DNA from: Synechococcus sp. BO 8801
GTDB lineage: Bacteria; Cyanobacteriota; Cyanobacteriia; PCC-6307; Cyanobiaceae
Direction of reading: 5' to 3'
DNA length: 64,000 nucleotides
Assembly: GCF_002252675.1 (NCBI RefSeq)
Contig: NZ_NQKY01000007.1
Span: 62,001 to 126,000 of the forward strand
Program-made: the position numbers and the translations under genes
Notes under the pieces: generated by a model
Databases searched by the model: none
What the model was told of the DNA's origin: nothing
Seen by the model: the letters and a program-made list of their open reading frames with translations, nothing else
Shown here: one piece after another, positions 8,031 to 21,524 of the stretch
Layout: each line of letters starts with the position of its first letter
Position numbering within the stretch: the first letter of the stretch is position 1

Positions 8031-10169
8031 TCAGGCCACCGCCGCCGCGCCGGCCAGCAGGCTTTCAAAGGCCTCGGCGGGCATCGGCCTTCCCAGCAGG
8101 AACCCCTGAAACTGATCGCAGCCGAGGTTCTGCAGCATCCGCAGCTGTTCGGCGGTTTCCACCCCTTCGGCCAGGGTCATCAGCCCCAGTTCCTTGGCCA
8201 TCACGATCGTGGCCTTGACGATGGCCAGGTCGGCATCGTCGTTGCCGAGCCGTTCCACGAAGAACCGGTCGATCTTGAGTTTGTCGAGGGGCAGGGAGTG
8301 GAGCATGGCCAACGAGGAGTAGCCCGTGCCGAAGTCGTCGATGGCCAGGCTGAAGCCGCTCTCGGCGAGCTGCCGCAGCTGCTCGCCGGCCCGGTCGGGA
8401 TCGTTCAGCAGGGCTGTTTCCGTGATCTCCAGCTCGAGGTTCTCCGGCACCAGGTCGTAGGTGTTCAGCGCCCCGGCCAGCAGCTCGGAGAGGGAGGGAT
8501 GGTCGGCCCCCAGCTGCAGGGCCGAGATGTTGATCGCCAGCTTTCCCGGCCGCAGCCCCTGGCGATGCCAGGCGTGCAGCTGCCGGCAGGCCTCCTCGAT
8601 CACCCAGAGGCCGATGGTGTGGATCTGGCCGGTCTTTTCCGCCAGCGGGATGAAGACGTTGGGGGACACCATCCGACCGTTCTGATCACGCCAGCGCAGC
8701 AGGGCCTCGGCCCCGGCGATCCGGCTGCCACCCCGATCGATCTGGGGCTGGTAGAAGAGGCGCAGCTGTTCCCGATCGATCGCCCGGCCCAGGCTCAGCT
8801 CCAGCTCGAGGCGCTCCCGCAGCTGCAGGCTGATCTCCGGGGTGTAGAAGCGCAGCTGGTTCTTGCCGTGCTGCTTGGCCTCCATCAGGGCCGTGTTGGC
8901 GCAGCGCAGCAGGGTGTCCGGGTCGGTGCCGTGGTCGGGGGCCAGGGCCACCCCGAGGGAGGCGCTGGGCTGGACCGCCAGACCGGTGCCCATCCCGGGG
9001 GTGTTGCCGAGGCTGCGGCGGATCTCCTCCGCCCACTGCAGGGCCTCAAGCCGGTCGGCCATGGCCACGGGCCGCAGCAGGATGAACTCGTCACTGCCCA
9101 CCCGGGCCAGCCAGTCGTCGGGGCGCATCAGGTGCCGCAGGCAGCTGCCGCTGGCCTGGAGCACCTGGTTGCCGATCTCATGGCCGAGGCTGTTGTTGAT
9201 CGACTGGAAGTTGTCGAGGTCGAGGTTGATCAGGACGATGCCGTGCTCCCTGCCGGCCGTGCGCAGCAGGCGGGCCAGCTGCCGGACGGTGGCGGCCTTG
9301 TTGGGAAGCCGGGTGAGGGGATCGACGAAGGCGATGCGCTCCAGCCGCTGCTGGATCTCGTGCTGTTCGCTGATGTCCTGGACCGTGCCCAGCGTGGTGA
9401 GCGGCGCACCGTCGTCGCCGAGGACGGTGCGCCCCCGCTCCAGCACCACCTTGAGGCGGCCATCGTCGAGCAGCAGCCGGTACTCGATCCTGTAGGGCCG
9501 GCCGGAGCGGGTCGCGTCCTGGAAGGTGGCATCCACCAGGGCGCGATCGTCCGGATGCACCTTGCCGAGAAACAGCGCATAGGTCAGGGCCCCCACGTCC
9601 GGGGGGATGCCCAGGATGCTGTAGGTCTCCCTCGACAGGAGCAGCTCGCCCGTGAGGTGGTTCAGCTCCCAGCTGCCCACATGGGTGAGCCGTTCGGCCT
9701 CCTGCAGCAGCGAGCCCAGCCGGGTGCTTTCCCGCAGGGCCGTGTCCAGTTCGGTGCGGTCACGGTGGCTCACCAGGGCCACGAGCCGGCCGCAGAGATT
9801 GAGCACCTGGTAGCTCACGGACACATCCCGGCAGGCGCCGGAGCGGGCCCGGTGGCGCGTGGCGAAGCTGCCCCTGGGCTGCTGTCGCATCGCCCGCAGC
9901 TGGTCGCGCATCAGGTCGTCGGCCAGCTCCCCATCCGCCTGAATCGCCGCCGGATTCAGGGTGAGGAAGTGCTCGCGGGCGTAGCCGAGCCGCTCATGGG
10001 CGGAACGGTTGCAGTCGATGAAATGACCACTGGCCAGATCAAGCACGACAAGATCATCACTGCCCAGGTCGGCAGCAAAACGCAGTGCATCGCCGACGCT
10101 GTCGACGCAAGGAATCAGCCCCTGTTCCGCCGGGGTGCTGAACCAGAAGGATTGCACTGACGGTTCCAT
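8031..10169 (-). CDS. PAS-PAS-GGDEF-EAL signalling protein (c-di-GMP turnover)
   Basis: 712 residues. A PAS domain (about 25-140), a second PAS with PAC tail (about 155-270, WELNHLTGELLLSRETYSILG), a GGDEF domain (about 280-440) and an EAL domain (about 455-705) are in order. The GGDEF signature reads GSDEF (358-362), a Gly-to-Ser change at its second position. The EAL core is intact (Glu488-Ala-Leu in AGAEALLRW), with DFGTGYSSL and KIDRFFVE downstream. A working phosphodiesterase with a reduced or regulatory cyclase domain is likely but inferred. No membrane segment is evident, so it is a cytosolic sensor. Confidence 0.92.
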   Translation of the reverse strand: MEPSVQSFWFSTPAEQGLIPCVDSVGDALRFAADLGSDDLVVLDLASGHFIDCNRSAHERLGYAREHFLTLNPAAIQADGELADDLMRDQLRAMRQQPRGSFATRHRARSGACRDVSVSYQVLNLCGRLVALVSHRDRTELDTALRESTRLGSLLQEAERLTHVGSWELNHLTGELLLSRETYSILGIPPDVGALTYALFLGKVHPDDRALVDATFQDATRSGRPYRIEYRLLLDDGRLKVVLERGRTVLGDDGAPLTTLGTVQDISEQHEIQQRLERIAFVDPLTRLPNKAATVRQLARLLRTAGREHGIVLINLDLDNFQSINNSLGHEIGNQVLQASGSCLRHLMRPDDWLARVGSDEFILLRPVAMADRLEALQWAEEIRRSLGNTPGMGTGLAVQPSASLGVALAPDHGTDPDTLLRCANTALMEAKQHGKNQLRFYTPEISLQLRERLELELSLGRAIDREQLRLFYQPQIDRGGSRIAGAEALLRWRDQNGRMVSPNVFIPLAEKTGQIHTIGLWVIEEACRQLHAWHRQGLRPGKLAINISALQLGADHPSLSELLAGALNTYDLVPENLELEITETALLNDPDRAGEQLRQLAESGFSLAIDDFGTGYSSLAMLHSLPLDKLKIDRFFVERLGNDDADLAIVKATIVMAKELGLMTLAEGVETAEQLRMLQNLGCDQFQGFLLGRPMPAEAFESLLAGAAAVA

Positions 10170-10279
10170 TCACGGCAGATCTTAGGCAGCGTTTTCATTG
10201 CTGACCAGACTGGGGAAGAAAAGCCCCTGCCAGGCTGAAGGACGGCGGGATGACGGCCTTGCTCCTGAAGATTTCACTG

Positions 10280-10303
10280 GAGGCCTGGGAAGCCCAGGGC
10301 CTC
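10280..10303 (-). terminator. Candidate hairpin downstream of the DUF2126 gene
   Basis: The arms GGCCTGGG and CCCAGGGCC with a 3-base loop, extended by flanking GA/TC pairs and one bulged base, form a roughly 10-bp hairpin. It lies 24 bp past the DUF2126 stop on the minus strand. No clear U tract follows it in that direction, so termination is uncertain. Confidence 0.35.
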
Positions 10304-10326
10304 AAAAGTGAGGAAAAGAGAAGAAT

Positions 10327-12453
10327 TCAACGCCCCTGATCGCCCGTCCGCACTTGGTTTTCGTCAATCCGCAGATCGATGGTGAGATCCGTCGGGCGCT
10401 GGCGTCCCTGCCAGGGGGGAGCCTCGGGCACCGGCTCGGCCACAGGTGACGGAGCGGCATCAAAGCGGTGGCCGTCCGGGTGCAGCTGGAAGGCCCGATC
10501 GCCGCCGGGGGTGCGCACGATCAGCTCCAGGGGCATGTGGGGCTCGATCGCCGGATGCAGGCACGGGTAGAGACGCTGGAAGCGGAAGCGGACCGCCAAG
10601 GGCCGGTCGGCTCCGTCGGCCGCGGGCTCCAGCGGCAGGGACCGGCCGTTGATGAACAGCCCGCAGTCGCGGCGGAACGCCCCATTGGCCACCACCTCGA
10701 AGCGGCGCAGGGAGCCGTCGATGAACCGGCTGGTGAACCCACCCTGCACCGGGGTGTCGCAGATCAGGGGCCAGGGCTCGGGGGCCGGCCGCAGCTCCAG
10801 GGCGGGTGCCGCGCCGGTGGCGCCGGCCTCCCCCTGCCAGCGCAGCAGGGGCGGGAAGCGCCACTCCCAGATGGCCCGGAACGGCGCCGGATCGAGGGCC
10901 AGGCCGTCGGCCGCCAGGTCGGCCAGGATGGCCTCCAGATCGGCCCACAGCTGGCTGGGCAGCAGCTGGCGGTCGTGGAGGGCCGATCCCCAGTCGTACA
11001 GCCGGTCGGGCCGGTGGCCGGGCTCAAGCAGGTGAGCCGCCAGGGCGCTCCACAGCAGGGCGATGGTGCTGCTCCACTCCATGCGGGGCAGGCTCTCCAG
11101 GGCCCGGAACTCCACCAGGCCCAGGCAGCCGGCCGGGGCTCCGGGGTTCCAGAACTTGTCGAAGCTGATCTCGCTGCGGTGGTTGTTGCCGCTGCGGTCG
11201 GCGTGGAGGTGGCGCAGCGTCTCGCCGATCAGACCCCGGACATCGCCGAAGGGTTCGTCCGATGGCTGGCCCTCCGACTGCTCGATGGCCCGGTAGGCCA
11301 GCTCCAGGTCGAAGCATTCGCCGATCGCCTCGTCCGGCCTGGGCGACTGGGAGGCCGGCCCCACCCCCGGACCGCAGAACAGATACGCCAAAGACGGATG
11401 CCGTTGCCAGTAGCGCAGGATCCCCGTCAGCCAGGCCGGCCGGGAGAAGAAGGGATGGTGGGCCAGGTCGGGGCCGCCCCAGAGCAGGTGGTTGCCGCCG
11501 CCGGTGCCCTCCTGGCGGCCATCGCCCAGGTCCTTCCAGCTGCGCAGTCCGACGCGCGCGCCGACCTCCTCCAGCCGCTGCAGCCACTGGTGGTACTCCA
11601 GCCAGCTGTGGCAGACGGGCAGGTTGATCTCCAGCACGCCGGGGTCGGCCGTCAGGCCCAGCACCTGCCAGCGCTCGCCGGCATCGAGGGGCAGTACCCC
11701 GCTCAGCCGGGGCGCCGCCAGCGGGCCGAGGCTGTCGGCCACCGCCTGCAGAAGCAGGCGCAGGGGTTCCCGCTCCAGGGGGGGAAGGAACAGCTCCCAG
11801 CCCTCGGGGTCCACCTCCAGGGTGAGCACCTGGCGGGGCACGTCCTCGGGCAGATGCTCCAGGGGCAGGCGCAGGCCGGCGGGACCGGGGGCACCGGTGA
11901 GTTCCCGCAGGGCCTCCTCCAGCGGCCAGGGCGCCACCGCCCAGGCCACCGCCGCCGCCGGGTCGTCCGCCTCGGGCGGCGCCACGCTCAGGGGGGCGGC
12001 CCAGGCCCGGCGCTCGGGATCGAAGGGGTCCCGCAGCAGCACGGGCTGCAGGCGGATGCCCAGCCGGGCGCCCAGCTGCTCCAGCCAGGCCGGGCCGGCC
12101 TCGGCCGTCAGCGGTGCCCCCTCCAGGCCGGGCTGGCAGAGGCCGGGCCAGCGCACCGGCGCCGTGCCGTCGTCCCCCAGGAACAGCCGCAGGGCCCAGC
12201 GGGGATTGACTTCGCCGTCGTAACGCTTGCCGGGGCAGTACAGGAGGGTGCTGCCGGGCCAGACCTGCTGCTGCAGATCCCGTGCCATGGCCCGGGCGAT
12301 CGGGAGCTTGGTGGGTCCATCGGCGGTGACGCTCCACTCCGGCCCCTCCGGCTCGAGGGGCACCAGGGTGGGCTCACCGCCGAGGGTGAGCTGGATGCCG
12401 GCGGCCCTCAGGCGGGACTCGGCCGCCTCGGCCACCCTCTCCATCCAGCTCAT
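10327..12453 (-). CDS. DUF2126 (COG4196) protein of the ATP-grasp/alpha-E/transglutaminase cluster
   Basis: 708 residues. The N-terminal block (about 15-90) contains LTLGGEPTLV, GPTKLPIARAMA and PGKRYDGEVNPRWAL, the conserved opening of COG4196/DUF2126. In many bacteria this domain is fused to a transglutaminase, while here it stands alone. Later conserved-looking blocks are GTGGGNHLLWGG, NNHRSEISFDKFWNP and FRALESLPRMEW. The catalytic role is unknown. Its partners (ATP-grasp, alpha-E, transglutaminase) lie upstream on the same strand, separated by glgP. The family is predicted to take part in making or trimming a peptide-like or amide-linked product. Confidence 0.85.
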   Translation of the reverse strand: MSWMERVAEAAESRLRAAGIQLTLGGEPTLVPLEPEGPEWSVTADGPTKLPIARAMARDLQQQVWPGSTLLYCPGKRYDGEVNPRWALRLFLGDDGTAPVRWPGLCQPGLEGAPLTAEAGPAWLEQLGARLGIRLQPVLLRDPFDPERRAWAAPLSVAPPEADDPAAAVAWAVAPWPLEEALRELTGAPGPAGLRLPLEHLPEDVPRQVLTLEVDPEGWELFLPPLEREPLRLLLQAVADSLGPLAAPRLSGVLPLDAGERWQVLGLTADPGVLEINLPVCHSWLEYHQWLQRLEEVGARVGLRSWKDLGDGRQEGTGGGNHLLWGGPDLAHHPFFSRPAWLTGILRYWQRHPSLAYLFCGPGVGPASQSPRPDEAIGECFDLELAYRAIEQSEGQPSDEPFGDVRGLIGETLRHLHADRSGNNHRSEISFDKFWNPGAPAGCLGLVEFRALESLPRMEWSSTIALLWSALAAHLLEPGHRPDRLYDWGSALHDRQLLPSQLWADLEAILADLAADGLALDPAPFRAIWEWRFPPLLRWQGEAGATGAAPALELRPAPEPWPLICDTPVQGGFTSRFIDGSLRRFEVVANGAFRRDCGLFINGRSLPLEPAADGADRPLAVRFRFQRLYPCLHPAIEPHMPLELIVRTPGGDRAFQLHPDGHRFDAAPSPVAEPVPEAPPWQGRQRPTDLTIDLRIDENQVRTGDQGR

Positions 12454-12483
12454 GCGGGCCAGCTCATGCGGGTTGCGGGAGGC

Positions 12484-14910
<2,427 letters not shown>

Positions 14911-15015
14911 GGGGATGGGCGGCGAGCGACGAAGTGGCACCAGTCCTGGCCTGGGGAGTGCCGCCGCCGCTGATGCATCGGCTACCAGCGGGCGCACCTT
15001 AAGAGTGGCTTCGCT

Positions 15016-15915
15016 TCAGCCGTGCAGCACCTCGTGCCAGGCGGAGCCCATCGGCGTGGGCTCCAGCAGCTCCGCCTCGATGGCCCATTCCAGCTCGCTG
15101 TCCACCCCCGTGGGGCCCGAGAAGCTGCCATTCACCGCCGCGGTGAGGGTGGGCTTGGAGGAGGTGGCCAGGGTGATGTAGCGGTCGTCGACGCTGCCCA
15201 TGCCGCTGGGGTCGAACCCTCGCCAGCCCGCCCCGGGCAGGTAGACCTCCGCCCAGGCGTGCAGGTCGTACTGCTTCGGCTGCGGTTCCACCAGGTGGTA
15301 GCCGCTCACGAACCGGGACGGCAGACCGACGCAGCGGCAGGTCTCGACCATCAGCATCGCCAGGTCGCGGCAGGAACCCACCCGCTCCTTGAGGGTGCGC
15401 CCCGCCGGCCAGGCCGGCCCCACGTGCCGCTGGGTGTACTTGACCCGGTCCTTGATGATCTCCACCAGCTGCTCGAGGAACATCAGCCCCCGCTGGTCAC
15501 TGCCCATCAGGGCCTCCTGGGCCAGGTCCACGGCGGCGGGGTCGTGCTGGCCGTTGGGCAGCCAGCCCTCCAGGGAGCCCAGCAGATCGCCGTTGAGGTG
15601 GCCCACCGGATAGGGCAGCAGCGGCTCCTGGTCCTCCAGGCAGGTCGCCAGGGACGGGGGCTGCTGGGTCTCCACATCGCTGATCGCCTGCACCCGGAAG
15701 TGCTCGGTGCTGCCCGTGAAGCGGGCCCGCAGGATCTCATCGCCGCTGGCGGCCAGCAATGGGTAGAAGCAGGACGGCTCCGGCGTGACCGCCAGGTGGA
15801 AGTGCAGCAGGCGCTGGAAGCCGTGGCCCCGGGGCTTGAGGCAGAACCGGTGGGGACCCAGGAAGACCGGAGCGCTGTAGCGGTAGTCGAAGGTGTGGGT
15901 TATGCGGGCTCGCAT
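15016..15915 (-). CDS. Transglutaminase-like cysteine protease/amidase (COG1305)
   Basis: 299 residues. The N-terminal beta-sandwich (RITHTFDYRYSAPVFLGPHR) is the transglutaminase-associated domain. The papain-like core carries Cys182 (VGSCRDLAMLMVE), His219 (YDLHAWAEVYLP) and Asp235 (GFDPSG), a complete Cys-His-Asp triad. No signal peptide is visible, so it should act in the cytoplasm as a protease or amide-bond enzyme. Its start lies inside the last 16 bases of the alpha-E gene, indicating tight coupling with that gene and the ATP-grasp gene before it. Confidence 0.9.
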   Translation of the reverse strand: MRARITHTFDYRYSAPVFLGPHRFCLKPRGHGFQRLLHFHLAVTPEPSCFYPLLAASGDEILRARFTGSTEHFRVQAISDVETQQPPSLATCLEDQEPLLPYPVGHLNGDLLGSLEGWLPNGQHDPAAVDLAQEALMGSDQRGLMFLEQLVEIIKDRVKYTQRHVGPAWPAGRTLKERVGSCRDLAMLMVETCRCVGLPSRFVSGYHLVEPQPKQYDLHAWAEVYLPGAGWRGFDPSGMGSVDDRYITLATSSKPTLTAAVNGSFSGPTGVDSELEWAIEAELLEPTPMGSAWHEVLHG

Positions 15916-16880
15916 GCCGCCTCCTGACTGGCGGTGGTGCCGGCGGGGGCGATGAAGTAGCGCGCTTCGATCAGCTCATGCAGGCGATTGAGATCGGACT
16001 GGAAGTTGTCGATGGCTTCATGGAGCCCGGTGGCCACCAGTTCGTCGATCCTGGTGAAGCTCCAGTGGGCCAGGGTGAGCCCGATCAGGCACTCCAGATC
16101 GTCGGCGGGGCGGGGAACGGAGCTGCCGCGGATGATCCGCAGCGTGTCGCTGATCCGCTCCAGGCAGTAGCGCACCGAGCGGGGAAAGATCGGATCCAGC
16201 AACAGGAAGGCGGCCACGGCCTTGGGTTCGATGGCCTGCTGGCTGGACTGGCGGAACATCTGGTAGGCGCCGGCCGAGCGCAGCAGGGAGATCCACTGCA
16301 GCTCGTCGAGCACCCCACCCACCTCCTCGGGGGACGGCAGCAGCAGGAAGTATTTGACGTCCAGGATCCGGGTGGTCTTGTCGGCCCGCTCCAGCAGCCG
16401 CCCCAGCCGGCTGAACTGCCAGGAGAGGTCGCGGCTGAGGGTGGCGTCGGTGATGCCGTAGAAGAGCTGGCAGGCGCGGCGGATCTCCCGCAGCTGCTCC
16501 TGGGGCGGCTGCCGCCAGAAGGCCTCCTCCTGCAACGTCCAGTAGATGTCGTTGATCTGCTCCCACATCTCCGTGGTCATCACCTCCCGGATCTGACGGG
16601 CGTTCTCACGGGCATTGGCAATGCAGTTGAGAACGCTGCTGGGGTTCTTCGCCTCCCGCACCAGGAAATGGATCACCGCGTCAGGCGTGACCACCGGATA
16701 GAGCTCATCGAAGAGCTTGCGGTCACCGCTGGCCTCGATCAGGGGCAGCCAGGGCTCGGCGCTGCCGGGGGGACAGTCGAGGGCCATGGCTTCACTCACC
16801 TCCACGAACCGGGAGATGTTCTCGGCCCGCTCGACGTTGCGGTTGATCCAGTAGAGGGAGTCGGCGACGCGGCTCAGCAT
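15900..16880 (-). CDS. Alpha-E domain protein (DUF403, COG2307)
   Basis: 326 residues, almost wholly helical, beginning MLSRVADSLYWINRNVERAENISRF. The family-defining SLYWxxRxxERAEN block is followed by LSWQFSRLGRLLERADKTTRILDVKY about 150 residues later. Alpha-E proteins almost always accompany a circularly permuted ATP-grasp enzyme and are thought to act with it; no reaction is known. The start overlaps the end of the ATP-grasp gene by 7 bp and the stop overlaps the transglutaminase start, giving the usual order ATP-grasp, alpha-E, transglutaminase. Confidence 0.92.
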   Translation of the reverse strand: MLSRVADSLYWINRNVERAENISRFVEVSEAMALDCPPGSAEPWLPLIEASGDRKLFDELYPVVTPDAVIHFLVREAKNPSSVLNCIANARENARQIREVMTTEMWEQINDIYWTLQEEAFWRQPPQEQLREIRRACQLFYGITDATLSRDLSWQFSRLGRLLERADKTTRILDVKYFLLLPSPEEVGGVLDELQWISLLRSAGAYQMFRQSSQQAIEPKAVAAFLLLDPIFPRSVRYCLERISDTLRIIRGSSVPRPADDLECLIGLTLAHWSFTRIDELVATGLHEAIDNFQSDLNRLHELIEARYFIAPAGTTASQEAACEPA

Positions 16881-18313
16881 GGGGCTTCATCCACGATCCA
16901 GGTGTCCTTGCAGCCGCCGCCCTGGGAGGAGTTGACCACCAGGGAGCCGCGACGCAGCGCCACGCGGGTGAGGCCGCCGGGGCTCACCCAGGCCTCCTTG
17001 CCGCGCAGCACGTAGGGCCGCAGATCCACGTGGCAGGGATAGAGCTCCCCTTCGCTCAGGGAGGGCACGGTGGAGAGCTCCAGGGTCGGCTGGGCAATGT
17101 AGTTGCGGGGGTTGGCCTGGATCTTGACGGCGAATTCGTCGATGTCCACCTGGCTCGCATGGGGGCCGATCAGCATCCCGTAGCCGCCGGCCTCCGCCAC
17201 GGCCTTCACCACCAGCTCCCCGAGGTGCGCCAGCACGTAGGCCTGGTCGTCGGGGCGGGAGCAGATGTAGGTGGGGACGTTCTCGATGATCGGCTCCTCG
17301 CCCAGGTAGTAACGGATCATCTCGCCCACGTAGGCGTAAATCAGCTTGTCATCGGCCACGCCGGTGCCGGGGGCATTGGCGATCGCCACCCGACCGGCGG
17401 CATAGGCCCCCATCAGCCCCCGGACACCCAGCAGCGAATCGCTGCGGAACACGGCCGGGTCGAGGAAGTCGTCATCGATGCGGCGGTAGATCACGTCGAC
17501 CGTCTCCAGGCCGGCGGTGCTGCGCATCCAGACCCGATCCCCCTCGCAGACCAGGTCGCGTCCCTCCACCAGCTGGATGCCCATCTGCTGGGCGAGGTAG
17601 CTGTGCTCGAAGTAGGCGCTGTTGAACACTCCCGGAGTGAGCAGCACCACCTTGGGGGTGTCGGTCCAGGGGGCCAGCTCCCGCAGGGTCTGCAGGAGGT
17701 GGGAGGGGTAGTCGTCGATGGGCTGCACCGTGCGGCCGGCGAACAGGCTCGGGAACATGCGCTTCATGACGCGCCGGTTCTCGAGGAAGTAGGCCACCCC
17801 GGAAGGGCAGCGCAGGTTGTCCTCCAGCACCCGCCAGGTGCCGTCGCCGTCGCGCACCAGATCGAGGCCGGAGATGTGGCACCAGCGGCCGAGGGGCGGC
17901 TTGAACCCCTGCATCTGGGGCCGCCAGCCCTGGGAGCTTTCGACGTCGGCCCTGGGCACCACCCCGTCGGCAAGGATCTTCTGGTCGCCGTAGACGTCGG
18001 CCAGGAAGCGGTCGATCGCCTCCAGGCGCTGGAACAGGCCCCGCTCCAGCCGCTCCCAGTCCCGGGCTCCGATCAGGCGGGGGAGGGGATCAAAGGGGAG
18101 GATCCGCTCGACGCCTTTGCTATCGGAATCGTTGAGCCGGAAGGTGGCGCCGAGCCGCTTGAGCAGCATGCCGGCGGCCGCGTGGTTGCGGTTCAGCTGG
18201 TCGAGCCCCATCTGGCCCAGGGAGGACAGCAGGGGGGTCAGGGTCGCCCGCGGCTGGTCGGTGGCGGTGAAGTACTCGTCGTACCCCTGGTTCGGCTTGT
18301 ATTGACTGAACAT
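16874..18313 (-). CDS. Circularly permuted type-2 ATP-grasp protein (COG2308)
   Basis: 479 residues, the family length. Typical blocks are YDEYF near the N-terminus, FDPLPRLI, then VLEDNLRCPSGVAYFLENR and DVIYRRIDDDFLDP. The stretch GLMGAYAAGRVAIANAPGTGVADDK and the C-terminal VDLRPYVLRG ... ALRRGSLVVNSSQGGGCKDTWI complete the fold. Acidic residues in LEDN and RRIDDDF are candidate Mg-ATP ligands. The fold predicts ATP-dependent carboxylate-amine ligation, but acceptor and donor are unknown. It is the first gene of the block and faces the PilZ gene across a shared promoter region. Confidence 0.92.
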   Translation of the reverse strand: MFSQYKPNQGYDEYFTATDQPRATLTPLLSSLGQMGLDQLNRNHAAAGMLLKRLGATFRLNDSDSKGVERILPFDPLPRLIGARDWERLERGLFQRLEAIDRFLADVYGDQKILADGVVPRADVESSQGWRPQMQGFKPPLGRWCHISGLDLVRDGDGTWRVLEDNLRCPSGVAYFLENRRVMKRMFPSLFAGRTVQPIDDYPSHLLQTLRELAPWTDTPKVVLLTPGVFNSAYFEHSYLAQQMGIQLVEGRDLVCEGDRVWMRSTAGLETVDVIYRRIDDDFLDPAVFRSDSLLGVRGLMGAYAAGRVAIANAPGTGVADDKLIYAYVGEMIRYYLGEEPIIENVPTYICSRPDDQAYVLAHLGELVVKAVAEAGGYGMLIGPHASQVDIDEFAVKIQANPRNYIAQPTLELSTVPSLSEGELYPCHVDLRPYVLRGKEAWVSPGGLTRVALRRGSLVVNSSQGGGCKDTWIVDEAPC

Positions 18314-18501
18314 TCCACACCCGTCCGCGCGCCTGGATCCTGCAGTGCCGCCGGGGTGGCCACCCGTTGCCGTTGCTACGAAACCCGGGGTGACCTGGGC
18401 CTCTGCGGGGCTAGCGCTTCATACGAATAGCGTTTTTATAAGCAAGGGCCGCTGTGGGATACGCAGGGTTCAGGATGGACACACCAGCAGGGACGAGGGC
18501 C
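18314..18501. promoter_or_regulatory. Divergent promoter region between the ATP-grasp and PilZ genes
   Basis: About 190 bp with no gene; it feeds the ATP-grasp operon leftwards and the PilZ gene rightwards. The stretch CGTTTTTATAAG near 18431-18442 is strikingly AT-rich for this genome and contains TATAAG, a possible -10 element for the PilZ gene. No good -35 match is seen 16-18 bp before it. Confidence 0.4.
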
Positions 18502-19005
18502 ATGCTGACCAGTCAGAGCGGATCCCAGGCCCCCATGGCCCCCCGCGCTACGGGCGCCCTGCTGCACGAGCGGGAAAGAACCGCCACCCGTCGCGAGAAG
18601 CGCGCCTTCGCCCGGCACTCGATCGAGAGTTGCCGCACCATCGCCGTCCGGCGTCTCGACGCCGATGGCCAGCCCTTCGGCCGCTGGTTCATCGCCGACA
18701 TCGCCGACGTGGCCGAGGGCGGGATGTGCCTGATCGCCAACGAGGACCAGGCGCTGGAGGCGGGGCAGTGGCTGCTGCTGGATGTGCGCTCCCATCCCGG
18801 CTTCGGCCAGCTGCGCCTGCGGGCCCAGTTGCGCTGGTTCACCCGGGCCCACTTCGCCCTCAGCTTCGGTGTGGCCTTCGCCACCCCCCTCAAGGAGGTG
18901 CCGGTCCTTTCGGTGGAGCGGCGCGGCACACGCCGGGACCCCAACCAGGAGGAATGGGCCCTAGAGGAGGCGCGGATGGGTGGCGCAGCGGCGCAAACTC
19001 CGTAG
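18502..19005 (+). CDS. PilZ-domain protein (probable c-di-GMP receptor)
   Basis: About 167 residues from the ATG at 18502, chosen for the GAGGG just upstream; a GTG at 18454 and an ATG at 18475 are in frame. The c-di-GMP signature is present: Arg-rich TRREKRAFARHS followed about 40 residues on by ADIADVAEGGM, corresponding to RxxxR and (D/N)xSxxG with Ala-Glu in place of the usual Ser region. A beta-barrel follows (WLLLDVRS, LRLRAQLRWF, FGVAFATPL). It is cytosolic and single-domain, so a c-di-GMP-responsive adaptor is likely. Its partner may be the divergent ATP-grasp system, by position only. Confidence 0.75.
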   Translation: MLTSQSGSQAPMAPRATGALLHERERTATRREKRAFARHSIESCRTIAVRRLDADGQPFGRWFIADIADVAEGGMCLIANEDQALEAGQWLLLDVRSHPGFGQLRLRAQLRWFTRAHFALSFGVAFATPLKEVPVLSVERRGTRRDPNQEEWALEEARMGGAAAQTP

Positions 19006-19041
19006 ATTGCGCTTCAGATTCGTGCACCGAGCAGCGCCGCC

Positions 19042-19793
19042 ATGTCCGCCCTGCCGTTTGCTCGCCCGCTTCTGGGAACCCTCCTCGGCGCAGGGATTGT
19101 CCTGAGTGGTTCGCCGGGGCAGGCCCTCGGCACCACCTTCACCTTCGACCTCGGCAGCGGCACCGCCACCCCCGCCGATCCCCAGGCCTCCTCCACCAAG
19201 ACCTTCAGCGCCCAGGCCGACGGCCGCATGCTCCGGCTGGTGTTCCAGAACGCCCTGCTCCCTGATGACACCGCCAAACCCGTCAGTGCCACCGATGAAG
19301 GGCTCTGCCTCTACAAGGCCGGCGGGCCCGGCCTGAACGACATCGGCCTGACCAACTGCGGACGGGACACCCCCGGCAACGGCACCGGGACGGCCAATCA
19401 GAGCGCCATCGAGCTGGTCTTCGATCAGGCGGTGGAGCTGGTCAGCTACCGCTACGGCAGCCTGCGGGTCGGCCTGGGCAACCCCCTGCTCACCTGGGGT
19501 GAGCCCACCAGTCCGGTGGTCTCCACCGAAACCCTGTTCGACAAACAGGTGGGCACCAGCTACGCCTTCGCCAACCCCTTCGTCGTCGGGGCCAACCAGG
19601 TCATCGCCATCACCGGCGTCGGCGGAGACCGTGACTCGAGCAGCACGGAGGTGCTGCTCAGCCAGCTCGTGGTGCGGGCCATCCCCTCCGAGCCCGCCAC
19701 AGACGTTCCCGGCCCGCTGCCCCTGGCCGGAGCCCTGGCCGCCTTCGGCTGGAGCCGGCGGCTGCGGGACCGCCTGAACCGCCGCGGTGCGCC

Positions 19794-19809
<16 letters not shown>
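19042..19809 (+). CDS. Secreted protein with PEP-CTERM-like C-terminal sorting signal
   Basis: 255 residues. An N-terminal signal peptide (hydrophobic to about residue 29, ending GSPGQALG) is followed by a beta-rich Gly/Thr/Ser domain. The C-terminus is [23 protein letters not shown], given here as its two parts: VPGPLP, then a short hydrophobic helix and an Arg-rich tail. This is the cyanobacterial form of the PEP-CTERM tripartite signal, recognised by an exosortase. Export to the surface or outer layers is therefore expected; the mature function is unknown. The 3' end overlaps the convergent ureC by 16 bp. Confidence 0.75.
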
Positions 19810-21518
<1,709 letters not shown>

Positions 21519-21524
21519 GGGGGT

